A DNA stretch of 64,000 nt, taken from the NCBI GenBank assembly GCA_016718315.1, contig JADKDV010000001.1, positions 124,001-188,000 of the forward strand, given 5' to 3'. The DNA is from Candidatus Obscuribacter sp. GTDB taxonomy: Bacteria; Cyanobacteriota; Vampirovibrionia; Obscuribacterales; Obscuribacteraceae. A program made the translations under genes and the position numbers. Numbering within the stretch: the first letter of the stretch is position 1; each line of letters begins with the position of its first letter. A model generated the notes under the pieces. It saw only the letters and a list, made by a program, of their open reading frames with translations, searched no databases and was not told the origin of the DNA. Shown in pieces: positions 28,065-36,903 of the stretch.

Positions 28065-28831
28065 TAGCCAGCCAGGTGGGCAATTGGGGATTTTTCGAGG
28101 GTCTTTAATAGCTCGCCATCGGTCATATTAAAGAGTATGGGAGTTACCGATATATAGCCGCTGGCTACAGCAAAAACATCACTGTCGGTGGCTTCGCCGT
28201 CTTCGATAGCGTGACCGGAGAGCCAGTAATAGTCGCGGCCCATGGGGTCAGAGCGGCGCTCAAAAGTATCATGATATTTGCGCACGCCCAGTTTGCAGAT
28301 TTTGACACCTTTGACTGCCAGCACTGGGATATTGATATTGATAAGACCGCGCTTAGTCTTGGGTAAGTCTGCATAGCTCTCAAGGAAATGCAAAATAAAC
28401 TCAGCGCCAGTAGTAAAGACCGCTTGTTCGCCTTTATAAGCGCTGACAGCGATACTTGGCAATTCGCTAAAGGCACCCTCCATGGCTGCTGCCACAGTGC
28501 CAGAATAAAGCACATCTGTGCCCAGGTTTGGTCCTGAGTTGATGCCCGATATGACAACATCAGGGGCTGTACCCATAAGCTCGCTGATGGCGATTTTGAC
28601 ACAGTCTGCCGGAGTGCCAGTGGTCGCCCAGGCGCCTTTTATCTCACTGCCGAGGTCGACAGGCTGCACTCTCAAAGGCTTGTGCAGGGTCAGTGAGTGC
28701 CCGGTGGCGGAGCGTTGTCTATCGGGCGCACAGACATAGACATCGTGCTTACCTGACTGGCCAAGCACCTTTGCCAGGGTGTTTAGACCCGGTGCCTGTA
28801 TACCATCGTCGTTAGATAGAAGAATTCTCAC
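28064..28831 (-). CDS. surE: 5'-nucleotidase SurE
   Basis: A 255-residue metal-dependent nucleoside 5'-monophosphate phosphatase. The N-terminal LLSNDDGIQAPGL carries the Asp-Asp metal ligands, RQRSATGHSLTLHKPL the conserved serine region, and VVISGINSGPNLG the conserved asparagine. It starts with GTG at 28831, set by an AAGGAGG site 8 bases upstream. The downstream DUF4013 gene overlaps by one base. SurE is a general stress and nucleotide-recycling enzyme. Confidence 0.96.
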   Translation of the reverse strand: MRILLSNDDGIQAPGLNTLAKVLGQSGKHDVYVCAPDRQRSATGHSLTLHKPLRVQPVDLGSEIKGAWATTGTPADCVKIAISELMGTAPDVVISGINSGPNLGTDVLYSGTVAAAMEGAFSELPSIAVSAYKGEQAVFTTGAEFILHFLESYADLPKTKRGLININIPVLAVKGVKICKLGVRKYHDTFERRSDPMGRDYYWLSGHAIEDGEATDSDVFAVASGYISVTPILFNMTDGELLKTLEKSPIAHLAG

Positions 28832-28839
28832 TGAAATTG

Positions 28840-28846
28840 CCTCCTT
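28840..28846 (-). promoter_or_regulatory. Shine-Dalgarno fixing the GTG start of surE
   Basis: AAGGAGG on the - strand, 8 bases before GTG at 28831. It confirms the non-ATG start. Confidence 0.8.
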
Positions 28847-28926
28847 GCCAGCTGGAAATCCAAAATTGGCGTTTTAAATGACTTACAATTATAGGGTTAA
28901 ATTTCGGCTTCCCCTGGGGATTACTT

Positions 28927-30087
28927 ATGTTGGATTCAGTTTTCGAGCGCTCTAGCGATTCACTCCTGCAAGTTTTACAGTTGGCTCTTGATGAGTGCAT
29001 CGCGCTCGAGCACACATATATCTGTACAGATCATATTTTGACTGCTCTAGTCAGTGAGTATGCAGGAGTTGCCTGCGAAGCACTGACCAGTATGAAAATC
29101 GATGAAGAAAATGTGCGCAAAGAACTGGCTGAGAAAGTCAAGGGTAATACCGAATCTGAATTGCCATTTAGCGGTCGCCCGGACCTGAGCTCTGGTCTAC
29201 CATCAGTTACACTGCCAGTAGTGGCACAGTCGGCTGGCAATGCCGCTGACACTCGCAAGGCTTATGGTATGAGTGATCTCACGGTGCAAGCTTTGCACCG
29301 TGCCTATGAGTATGCTCTATTTTTTGGTTTGAGCTATATCAATCCTGAGCATCTTTTGCTCGGTATCATGGATTTGAGAGAGTGCACAGCTGTGCGCACC
29401 ATCGTGGATCTCGGTGGCAACGTCGACTTTTTGCGTCGGCAAATTATGCTGATGATGGCAAAGTCACTGAGCAGCGAGAGCGATCTGCCCGGTCTTAAGG
29501 GAGCTGTTATAAGCGGTCTCAAGGAAATCATCGACAAGCACTACCGTGCTGTCAGCACTCTGCAAGCACTATCGATGCGCAGTCGTCATGCCCTGACTTC
29601 GCTGCCACCACGCTCAGATATTGTCCACATGGTATGCATCGGTTATTTCCCGGACTTTTTGCTCAATCAAATAGCGTTTAGACGTTATCTGTTAGAAGAA
29701 ACACTGGCACAACTCAATTTGCGCGTCGGTGGTCTGGAAAAAGAATTATCTTCGACAATTATCTCGGCAGCTGCTCAAAGTCTGCGCGCCGAAGTACGTA
29801 GCTCACTGGAGTTTATGCTATCGAGCGAATACAGACTGTTTAGCAATATGCTGGATGATGCCGAGCATGATTTGATCGGCTCTGTAATTGAGGACCTGTG
29901 GTGGGCTCAGGGCGAAGAAATCGCTCTCAATGAGCTGTTTAGCGAAGCGCTAGATGATCACAGACGTAAGCATCTGCTCGACCTGCAAAAGCGTCGCCTG
30001 GAAATAACAACAAGACTTGCTAATCTCAAAGAGCGTCTTGATGAGACCATCCGCCACTGCTTTGTCAAAAGATCGACAGCCGTTTAG
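28927..30087 (+). CDS. Stand-alone Clp N-domain protein without ATPase
   Basis: A 386-residue cytosolic protein, ATG preceded by GGGG at 8 bases. Residues about 1-75 (ECIALEHTYICTDHILTALV) and about 110-165 (YALFFGLSYINPEHLLLGIM) match the two repeats of the Clp N-terminal domain, which binds substrates and adaptors in ClpA/ClpC. No Walker motifs follow. Instead there is a helical C-terminal half of about 210 residues (LRRQIMLMMAK, LEKELSSTIISAAAQSLRAEV, RRKHLLDLQKRRLEITTRLANLKERLDE) with likely coiled coil at the end. Similar ATPase-less ClpS/ClpT-like proteins modulate Clp proteases in the cyanobacterial lineage, but the C-terminal half here is different. It could be an adaptor or decoy for ClpC. 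Confidence 0.75.
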   Translation: MLDSVFERSSDSLLQVLQLALDECIALEHTYICTDHILTALVSEYAGVACEALTSMKIDEENVRKELAEKVKGNTESELPFSGRPDLSSGLPSVTLPVVAQSAGNAADTRKAYGMSDLTVQALHRAYEYALFFGLSYINPEHLLLGIMDLRECTAVRTIVDLGGNVDFLRRQIMLMMAKSLSSESDLPGLKGAVISGLKEIIDKHYRAVSTLQALSMRSRHALTSLPPRSDIVHMVCIGYFPDFLLNQIAFRRYLLEETLAQLNLRVGGLEKELSSTIISAAAQSLRAEVRSSLEFMLSSEYRLFSNMLDDAEHDLIGSVIEDLWWAQGEEIALNELFSEALDDHRRKHLLDLQKRRLEITTRLANLKERLDETIRHCFVKRSTAV

Positions 30088-30168
30088 GTCTTAACTAAAT
30101 TAGCTCTGAACCAGTGGTCTACGCAAGTATCGTAGTCTTCAATTTCTCTGCGACTTGGCTCGTGCACC

Positions 30169-30777
30169 TTAATCTTGTTTTCCGCTAAAAGCCTTTCCCA
30201 AGTCACTTTCGGCACCTATCAAAAACAGCTTATTAGCCTTCTTTACCGAAGTAAGGAAGTGGTCACCACTGAGAAGTTTTCGCTGAGCTTCATCAATGCT
30301 GATTACTACAGGATTTATGTCTCTGTTGATCTCTCTTTGCACTGAGCGCAAGGCAACTGCAATATCAGCCAGACCAATGTTTCCAGCAACAAAAAGATCT
30401 ATGTCGCTGGAAACAAGCTCGCTGGACTGAGCAAAGGAGCCGTATATGAAAGCAATCTCGATTTTTTTAGCCAGGGGCTTGAGTGCCTTTTTGACAAGAG
30501 CCACGACCCCAACTGTCTTTGTCAAAATGCTCTGTAGCTCTGGAAGGATTTGGCAGTCTTTATTTGCTTGATAGTAGACTCTCCGTCCATCTTTATGAGA
30601 AACAAGAATCTCTGACTTGAGCAGGGTCTCAAGCTCTCCCTGCAGGCTTGAGCGAGAGACGGACAGATAGTTGGCCAGCTCCAGCATGTACCACTGCTTT
30701 TCGGGCTGAAGTAAGAGGGCAGCCAGGAGCTTGCGCCTTAGATTGGAAAAAATAGGATCTAGCAGGGAGGAATTCAC
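30169..30777 (-). CDS. HTH-domain nucleotidyltransferase (MNT-type)
   Basis: About 202 residues if GTG at 30777 is the start; the frame stays open to 30936. I prefer the internal GTG because the upstream part covers three palindromic repeats and encodes only a seven-residue periodic string (YNCTNFG, YNCTRNP). A winged-helix domain (LELANYLSVSRSSLQGELETLLKSEILV) is followed by a minimal nucleotidyltransferase domain with a perfect GS-x10-DxD signature (YGSFAQSSELVSSDID). This HTH-NTase fusion resembles antitoxin or AMPylating MNT proteins; no HEPN partner is adjacent. It probably autoregulates through the palindromes. No strong ribosome site is visible for either start. Confidence 0.75.
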   Translation of the reverse strand: MNSSLLDPIFSNLRRKLLAALLLQPEKQWYMLELANYLSVSRSSLQGELETLLKSEILVSHKDGRRVYYQANKDCQILPELQSILTKTVGVVALVKKALKPLAKKIEIAFIYGSFAQSSELVSSDIDLFVAGNIGLADIAVALRSVQREINRDINPVVISIDEAQRKLLSGDHFLTSVKKANKLFLIGAESDLGKAFSGKQD

Positions 30778-30781
30778 TTGA

Positions 30782-30835
30782 GACCAATTGTATGGATTTC
30801 TCGTACAATTGTACCCAAAGTTCGTACAATTGTAT
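30782..30835. promoter_or_regulatory. Three palindromic operator-like sites spaced by 21 bp
   Basis: CAATTG cores lie at 30785, 30806 and 30827, exactly 21 bp apart. The middle site is a perfect 12-bp palindrome (GTACAATTGTAC, 30803-30814). The third is GTACAATTGTAT (30824-30835), and the first is degenerate on one side (30782-30793). Two helical turns between dyads is typical of cooperative dimer binding. They sit just upstream of the HTH-nucleotidyltransferase coding region, which suggests autoregulation. Confidence 0.7.
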
Positions 30836-30957
30836 CGATTTTTCGTCACATGATTTGCAATTCCCATGATTTCGTCAATAAATCTAGAAAAGTCATGTCT
30901 ACTCTTTCTAGATTTCTCGGACTGGCAAATGAGCATCCGTCACCAGGTGCGGCCGAC

Positions 30958-31713
30958 TTACCAACCGCGACGAGAATTGTCTTCAGCTCTTTCGGCGTTT
31001 GTTTCGGCCTTGTCGGCGTAGTTTTGGGCGTCATCTGCGGCAGATTGAGCTTTTTGGGCATAGGTACGGGCGTTGGCGTCACCACTGCTTGCCTTGCTAT
31101 AGGCTTGCTCGGCTTCTCGTCTGGCTTCTCTGGCGGCATATTGAGCTTCTTCTGCTGCTTGCTCGCGGTTGTATTTGTCGCCGTGCCAAGACCTGTCGTA
31201 AGCTTCTCTTGCTCGGTCGGCTTGGTCTTGCGCCCTGTAAAAGTTGTCGCTGGCGCTACTACCACCGGTGGTCACGCCTCTACCTTGATATGGAGCGCTC
31301 GGCATTGAGTTAGCCGCGCGCAACAGGCGGAATGTCATTTGTCCTGCACTAAAATGATTGTTTGGCTGTATGTTTTGTAGGCTATTGAGGGTGCGTTGAG
31401 TTGAGATAGTTGGCACCGATCGCACCGGCACATGGCAGGGCACGCCCTGATTCATAAAGGGTTTGTTGTACACAGGGCGCTGTTGAAATTGCCCTGTATT
31501 ATTATTTGCGTACTGAGAGCCGCTGTTTGACGACCAGTTGGCTTTGCTTTCTACAGCATCCAGCATGTTCTCGAGTTTTTGATTGGTATCCTGATATTGC
31601 GTCTGAGCCAGCGCTGGGGCGGCTAGGCAAACCAGGCTGATTAACAACAAGTCGGCTGCTCTTTGAGGCGCCAAAAGATTTTGTAAAAGCATGCTCGGCG
31701 TTTTGCAACACAT
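30958..31713 (-). CDS. Exported alanine/asparagine-rich helical protein
   Basis: A 251-residue protein with ATG at 31713, preceded by AAGG at 8 bases. Its signal peptide runs LLLISLVCLAAPALAQ. The mature N-terminal half is Q/N-rich and disordered (NNNTGQFQQRPVYN). The C-terminal 100 residues form a strongly charged, alanine-rich coiled-coil-like helix (EEAQYAAREARREAEQAY, AQKAQSAADDAQNYADKAET) that repeats with a rough heptad rhythm, like Lpp-type or tropomyosin-like periplasmic spacers. No lipobox is seen. Function is unknown; a structural envelope role is possible. Confidence 0.7.
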   Translation of the reverse strand: MCCKTPSMLLQNLLAPQRAADLLLISLVCLAAPALAQTQYQDTNQKLENMLDAVESKANWSSNSGSQYANNNTGQFQQRPVYNKPFMNQGVPCHVPVRSVPTISTQRTLNSLQNIQPNNHFSAGQMTFRLLRAANSMPSAPYQGRGVTTGGSSASDNFYRAQDQADRAREAYDRSWHGDKYNREQAAEEAQYAAREARREAEQAYSKASSGDANARTYAQKAQSAADDAQNYADKAETNAERAEDNSRRGW

Positions 31714-32102
31714 TTGATAAGCCTTAAGTTTGGTTGTTTGTGAAAACTATGTACCCACAAGCTCACATAGCGTTGTATCAAATATTCTAGTCAGAGTAAT
31801 TTCGTTTGAAATTGCCTAAAGCTGCTTGGAGCAGACCAACACAATTTATCATGTCACGATGGTGTTCTTGAATGCAGCACGGCAATAATTGATCGACTTC
31901 AATTTCAGAGTTCACCGGTCAAACCGTTAATTGTTAGCAGCGGTCGCACTTGTTTCTCCTGTTTAGATTTCGAAATTACTTACATCAGCTTGGTGCACTA
32001 AACAATCTGCGTTACTTAGACCACAATATAAGTTCGTAGATTTTAGATGCAGCCAATTGATCATCAACCAGTTTGCTTCGCCTTGCTGCAAGCTCAGAGC
32101 AA
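31714..32102. other. Intergenic stretch with no gene seen
   Basis: About 390 bases without a supportable ORF, RNA gene or repeat. It should contain the promoter for the - strand exported protein at 30958-31713, but I could not pick a convincing one. Confidence 0.5.
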
Positions 32103-32345
32103 TTATCTTTGCGGTTGGGCTATTATGTATTCCAAGACTGGGCGAGTTTCTGCGCCATTCTTTCTCTCTGCATCTTCCTTTTGCTCCAAAGCTTCATTAT
32201 CTTTGATTGCCTTCTCCAATCTTCGCCGCTCACTCAATTCAGCTTTGCTTGTTTCAGGCTGAAGGTAGGATGTGCACAGCGACAATACGATAAGAAAAAG
32301 TCCTACGAGACCAAGCGCAACAGAGCTAAGATGAACTAATTTCAT
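32103..32345 (-). CDS. Small membrane-anchored protein
   Basis: An 80-residue protein with ATG at 32345, preceded by GGGG at 8-9 bases. One N-terminal membrane helix (VHLSSVALGLVGLFLIVLSL) is followed by a charged helix (ERRRLEKAIKDNEALEQKED) and a short tail. It may be a membrane anchor or an uncleaved signal. No family recognised. It lies on the same strand as, and downstream of, the long TPR gene, about 80 bases apart. Confidence 0.55.
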   Translation of the reverse strand: MKLVHLSSVALGLVGLFLIVLSLCTSYLQPETSKAELSERRRLEKAIKDNEALEQKEDAERKNGAETRPVLEYIIAQPQR

Positions 32346-32425
32346 GAAGCAAACCCCGCTTTTAAGCTCATTCTATCAAAAGCTCTCGGCACCAAAGCTG
32401 CCAAAACTCTGAACATGCAATTGCA

Positions 32426-35164
32426 CTAGTGAACCTCAGGCTCACTATCTCGTTTCATTCGAGATTGGACCATGTCGATCTCACTTTGGATTGTTTTGAC
32501 ATCTGATTGATTTGCTCCAACCATTGCCCTGTCAAAATAGTAGAGTGCTTCTTTGGGACTATCGTCTATGAGCAGACGCCCCAAACTGAGCAGCAAATGA
32601 CGCAGCAAGGCTCCTTGAGTGTTGTTTGATCTAATGCCTTGCTCCAATGCCTGGCGAGAGCAATAGATACTTACTTCCTTTGTATCGCCTTGCAATTCAT
32701 GGATAAAGTTGTTGCTTAGTGTCAGCCACTTCTGGCAGGATGCTGTAGGATCATTGCCAAAGTTACTGCTGATTGCTTCTAATAAAGGAGCAGCAATGTC
32801 TCCATTGTATCCTCTGAGAGTAGCACACTGTGCGGCCTCGGACATGGCAGTTTGTTTGTCACCTTTGTCTAGGGCCACTCGACAGCGCAATTTACTAAAC
32901 AAATAGATTGGCTCAAAATTAGCTCTATGTTGATCGCTCGTAAATACGGGACTGACCAAAGGCTGCACTTTATCCAGTATGGTAATGGCACGACTGGCTT
33001 GGTCAGAGCTTCTCAGGGCGTTTGCCAGGCAGTAGGTCTTATTGATAACAGTATTTGTATAGCTGCTGGTACTAACCGGCACCATTTCAAATTTCAGCAT
33101 TTTGATAAATGCGATTGTCTCGTCCACAAGACTGGTGGCATTTGCCAGATGAGCAGTATCGTTATCTTTGTGCCAGATGAGCAGTTCTAGTTTTGCCAGG
33201 TCTAATAGCACAGCTATTTGAGCTTCTGCTTGGTTCTCGGCTGCGGCTAATAGGTCTTTATTGTTAGCATCTAGATTGGACCAATCAATTGTTTTAAGTA
33301 AATGATTGGCATGATTGAGCGTTATCTCCGCTCTCTCGATTTGGTCAGCTGCTAGATAAAGTGTACCCATATAGCGGTAGCCCGAGACCCCAGTTAATAG
33401 AGGCGCATCGATCTTTGATGAGCCGCATATTTGCTCTGGGAGTGTTTTGTCTTTTCGGTATTGATTGATGCTTAATTCTGCTCTTATCAGATATGGTGCA
33501 GTGGTGCTTATCTTGGATGGATTTGACAGCAGATAATTGAGCAGACTGTTTGACTCGTTTAGATAGCCGGCATCGCTGAGACTACGTGCTACTGCCAGGA
33601 TTGCACAGGGTAAATCCATTGACAGATAATCGAGTCCTTCTGCATTATAGTCAGTCAGATGCTGCTTCACTGACATAATTGTCTTTTCTATTTGAGCGGT
33701 GTCTTTTGCTTTGATTGCTTTGTCGGCGTCAGCAATTGCCTGCCCGTAACGCATCAAGAGTTTGTTCTTATAGCCGTATGAGTAGACTTGATCTGGTCCA
33801 TCCACAGGTAGTTCAGCTGGGTTTTGGCTATCTGCAGCTTTGATTGTGATGATTGCTTGTTCTAGGTCTTTGAGTTTGGGGAAGTAGCTAGAGTTATGAG
33901 CAATGTTTCCTTCAAGTTGTGGGCTAAATAATTTTTTGCGATAAGCAATAGCAGATTGTAGAGTGCTTAACGCATCGGCTTGTTTGCCCATTTTGCTATA
34001 GACGTTTGCCACTCTAAGGGCGCTATGGCAATAGTAGAGTGAATCAATCATGTAGATTTGTTCGTTTGCTGTGTTTAGATTGGAGACGAGATCTTCATTG
34101 TAAATTTCAAGTGCTCTATCAAAATTGCCCAGACGATAGTACAGGTCTGCCAGTAGGGCATTGTCTTCTCTTGTGGGTGTAGAATACTCGCGCTTGATTG
34201 CATACATGCAGTCAGCCACTGCAGCTAGTTGTGGGCTCTTTTGTCGCTCTAAGATTTGAGCATAGTAAGCCAGTATTGGATAGAGTTTGGATGAGCTATC
34301 GGCATGAGTATAAGTATTGATTGCGCTCTGGTAGGCGCCACTTTTGTATTCGGTCAAGCCGAGTTTGGTAAGTAGTTTGGGGCTGAGGTTTTTAGTAAGC
34401 AGGATTTGGCAAATTTGAGATGCTATCTCCAGTCTATTTGTTGCAACCAATAGTGGTATCAGTTTGTTTTGCGAGCCAGTATAAAAGTTGATGACGTGAT
34501 CATAATCAAGTGTACTCAGGATTTTACTGGTGTATTTGTCTGCGCCCGCTAGATCTCCGCAGCGCAAGCAACCGGCAGCGGCAATCGCTGCGGCTTGATT
34601 TTGGCACGATTTAAAATCTACTGGTAATTCATTTACTGAGTCAATGGTCTCGATTACGCCAGCCTTTGCAAAAAGATCCCACTGGTTGCCTAAATATTCA
34701 TCCTCTTTGTAATTGACCGCCGAGCGCTGCGAGATAGGGTACTGATCTATTTGTTTGAAGGCAGACTGGAGACCCTCAAGATTTGCTTGCTCAGGATAAG
34801 TAGATTTGAGCAGTGGTGCTTTTATATCGATTGTTTTGACTATGCCATGGTTGTTTATATATGTGAGAGTGAGGATGGCGCCGGCAGGCTGTTGTCCCAG
34901 TATTTTCTCGATTGCTTGTTTGTTTTTGCCATCGATTAGCTTGCCATTGATAGCCACAGGCAAGCAGTACTCATCGTTACTTAGTTCAAAGTCATTGTCA
35001 AAGTAGATAAAGTCCGGCTGTCCTGGAATCGTTTGGAAATGTACAGTTGTTTCTTCTCCTGCTTGCCTGGCCAGGGACTTAGTTGCAGTTGCAATGGATA
35101 TCGCAGTAGCAAGGGCAAGTCCCAGTGATAGACGAAATGCAGTCAATTGCACAGGTCTCTTCAT
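32426..35164 (-). CDS. Large exported TPR protein with PDZ-like N-terminal domain
   Basis: About 912 residues. The ATG at 35164 shares one base with the TGA of the upstream gene (TGATG), so it is translationally coupled. The signal peptide runs LSLGLALATAISIATATKSLA. Residues about 40-120 resemble a degenerate PDZ domain (VAINGKLIDGKNKQAIEKIL, GAILTLTYINNHG). The rest is a long array of TPR-like helix pairs (KLGLTEYKSGAYQSAINTYT, LYYRLGNFDRALEIYNEDL, YFDRAMVGANQSDVKT). TPR arrays act as protein-docking scaffolds, and export places this one in the periplasm or on the surface. Partner unknown; it is likely to work with the TPR protein encoded just upstream. Confidence 0.75.
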   Translation of the reverse strand: MKRPVQLTAFRLSLGLALATAISIATATKSLARQAGEETTVHFQTIPGQPDFIYFDNDFELSNDEYCLPVAINGKLIDGKNKQAIEKILGQQPAGAILTLTYINNHGIVKTIDIKAPLLKSTYPEQANLEGLQSAFKQIDQYPISQRSAVNYKEDEYLGNQWDLFAKAGVIETIDSVNELPVDFKSCQNQAAAIAAAGCLRCGDLAGADKYTSKILSTLDYDHVINFYTGSQNKLIPLLVATNRLEIASQICQILLTKNLSPKLLTKLGLTEYKSGAYQSAINTYTHADSSSKLYPILAYYAQILERQKSPQLAAVADCMYAIKREYSTPTREDNALLADLYYRLGNFDRALEIYNEDLVSNLNTANEQIYMIDSLYYCHSALRVANVYSKMGKQADALSTLQSAIAYRKKLFSPQLEGNIAHNSSYFPKLKDLEQAIITIKAADSQNPAELPVDGPDQVYSYGYKNKLLMRYGQAIADADKAIKAKDTAQIEKTIMSVKQHLTDYNAEGLDYLSMDLPCAILAVARSLSDAGYLNESNSLLNYLLSNPSKISTTAPYLIRAELSINQYRKDKTLPEQICGSSKIDAPLLTGVSGYRYMGTLYLAADQIERAEITLNHANHLLKTIDWSNLDANNKDLLAAAENQAEAQIAVLLDLAKLELLIWHKDNDTAHLANATSLVDETIAFIKMLKFEMVPVSTSSYTNTVINKTYCLANALRSSDQASRAITILDKVQPLVSPVFTSDQHRANFEPIYLFSKLRCRVALDKGDKQTAMSEAAQCATLRGYNGDIAAPLLEAISSNFGNDPTASCQKWLTLSNNFIHELQGDTKEVSIYCSRQALEQGIRSNNTQGALLRHLLLSLGRLLIDDSPKEALYYFDRAMVGANQSDVKTIQSEIDMVQSRMKRDSEPEVH

Positions 35165-36417
35165 CACCTAGGCGCTCCAGGATAGTAGGGTATGTATTTC
35201 TGAGCCTTGTCTCTTTCGCCAAGTGAATCATACAGATTGTAGATATCCATCGACTTGTGCATTTCGTTTTGCCAAGGATGGGATAACTTGCCGATACTGT
35301 CTATACAGCTTTGGATCTGGTCTTTAGCGCCAGCTGCCACCGCAATTTTGGCGAGGGCAAGAGTGTAAAGATAGTCTGGCTGATCCGGTAAAAATGCCAC
35401 TACTTCACTAATTAAACCAGCGGCTTCTTTGTCTTTGCCTTGTACTTTGAGCACTGCTGCTAACCCTTCATAGCTTACAAGCATTGCATCTATTGGCTCT
35501 GTATATGGCGTACAACCAGGACTAAAGCTATTGGGAGTGCGGGCATAAATTTCAATTTGGGCCCTAAGCAAAGTGGTGGCACGCTCATAATCTCGTTGAT
35601 TGATAAAAGTTGGTATTAGTACTTTCAGGTAGTCGTTTGTCTCACTCGAGTAAGGACACTGCTTTGCTGCATCCAAGTATTCGTTGTAAGTTGACTTTAG
35701 TTTTGCCAGCTCCACGCCAGTTTGTAACTGCGCGGCACGTCCATAGTATTTACTTCGAGGTAAGGAGATTTGCTCACTTGAGCACGTTGCTGCAAGTTCT
35801 TTAGCTTCTTGCGCCTTTCCTGTCTCTCTTAGACAATCTGCGATTAAGAGGTTGATCTGGTTGTTTGCCGGTCCAGATCTGGTGTAGAGATTTTGAATTG
35901 TCAGTGCTTGTCTTGCATAGTCCAGAGCATCTTTGTACTTTTCTTGTTTGGTTAAGTTTTTGGCCAGCGCCATGAGTGTAGTGGATATTCTTATATCGTT
36001 TGCTTTGAAGTCTCGCTTTTGAGCCTCCAGTATTAGTTTTAGTCCGTCGCTATCAAATTCACTAGTGATAAGCCAATCTACTGGAGACTTTGGTTGGTTT
36101 CTGATATTACTTTGTTTGCGCAGATTTACGGCTACAAGTGTCTTGAGCTGTTCTTTTATCTGGGGCGTATAACCTTGTACACGGTACATCTGCAAAAGAC
36201 CAACGGCCAGATCGCTTTCTTTTGTTCGATTGGCTGCTGTGGGGATTTCGTCAATTCCCCACCGGCGTCCCATAAACTGAGGAGGTACATTTTGGCATTG
36301 CCCCGGACCAATAGTCTGGCCCAAAGCAGCTGCAAGGCCAAGGGCAATAAGCCATTTTGTTCTGACTGGTTTGCTTGATCGATCAGACCGGTCCATTGTT
36401 CTCGCTGCTTTTGTCAC
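35164..36417 (-). CDS. Exported TPR protein, first gene of a TPR pair
   Basis: Up to 417 residues. The start is GTG at 36417 or ATG at 36396; the sequence does not decide. The N-terminus is basic, then hydrophobic (KWLIALGLAAALGQTIGPGQC), consistent with export. It contains TPR-like helices (LAKNLTKQEKYKDALDYARQAL, LLIADCLRETGKAQEAKELA, YEGLAAVLKVQGKDKEAAGLI). Its stop overlaps the start of the following 912-residue TPR gene, so the two are made together. No enzymatic domain is seen. Confidence 0.72.
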   Translation of the reverse strand: MTKAARTMDRSDRSSKPVRTKWLIALGLAAALGQTIGPGQCQNVPPQFMGRRWGIDEIPTAANRTKESDLAVGLLQMYRVQGYTPQIKEQLKTLVAVNLRKQSNIRNQPKSPVDWLITSEFDSDGLKLILEAQKRDFKANDIRISTTLMALAKNLTKQEKYKDALDYARQALTIQNLYTRSGPANNQINLLIADCLRETGKAQEAKELAATCSSEQISLPRSKYYGRAAQLQTGVELAKLKSTYNEYLDAAKQCPYSSETNDYLKVLIPTFINQRDYERATTLLRAQIEIYARTPNSFSPGCTPYTEPIDAMLVSYEGLAAVLKVQGKDKEAAGLISEVVAFLPDQPDYLYTLALAKIAVAAGAKDQIQSCIDSIGKLSHPWQNEMHKSMDIYNLYDSLGERDKAQKYIPYYPGAPR

Positions 36418-36536
36418 TTGGGAAATACTTGATTAAGAGGCTGTTTGCCATACTGCCAAAACTTGTCAAACTCTCAATCCAAAGAGACTATGTTGTTAAG
36501 TGCAATAAGCTAATTCTTGTGGTGATTGCAACACCA

Positions 36537-36896
36537 TCATCTCCCACCACTATCGGAGACCCACTGAGATGGCGCTTCCGGATCGTATTTAATTGGCATT
36601 GGGGTTTTGAGTAATTTTTGTGCCGCCGCTTCGGCACTTTTGCGATCCGTAAAACCGTAGCGCATATTATTCATCTTAAAAGTATGCTTGCCGCGGGGCG
36701 AGGTGTATTCAATTTGACCATCTATGTAATATGGCGTGAATAAACCATGAGACTTACTCATGTGGCCGGCATCTTCAAAAACTATTGCCTGGGTTACAGT
36801 GGCATTGGTTTTGACCCATTTTGACCGGTCGCCACCCATGTAGATACCCACTACAAATAGAGTGACGGCAAAAACAATGAGAAATACTTTCTTCAT
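36537..36896 (-). CDS. DUF3592-like small membrane protein
   Basis: A 119-residue protein from the ATG at 36896. The frame is open to 37022, but that extension overlaps the zinc-ribbon end of the upstream gene and is not credible. One N-terminal helix (VFLIVFAVTLFVVGIYMGG) precedes a small beta domain (ATVTQAIVFEDAG, YIDGQIEYTSPRGKH) and a helix ending in the motif MPIKYDPEAPSQW. This fits the DUF3592 family (YDPxxP near the end), whose role is unknown. It is 7 bases downstream of the XRE/zinc-ribbon gene on the same strand. Confidence 0.7.
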   Translation of the reverse strand: MKKVFLIVFAVTLFVVGIYMGGDRSKWVKTNATVTQAIVFEDAGHMSKSHGLFTPYYIDGQIEYTSPRGKHTFKMNNMRYGFTDRKSAEAAAQKLLKTPMPIKYDPEAPSQWVSDSGGR

Positions 36897-36903
36897 CTCT
36901 GTA

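Noticed and set aside
30778..31308. 176-codon + strand ORF rich in Gly/Val/Leu
   Set aside because: It is antisense to the exported helical protein gene and covers the palindromic repeats; its composition is what the reverse of Ala/Glu/Gln codons gives.
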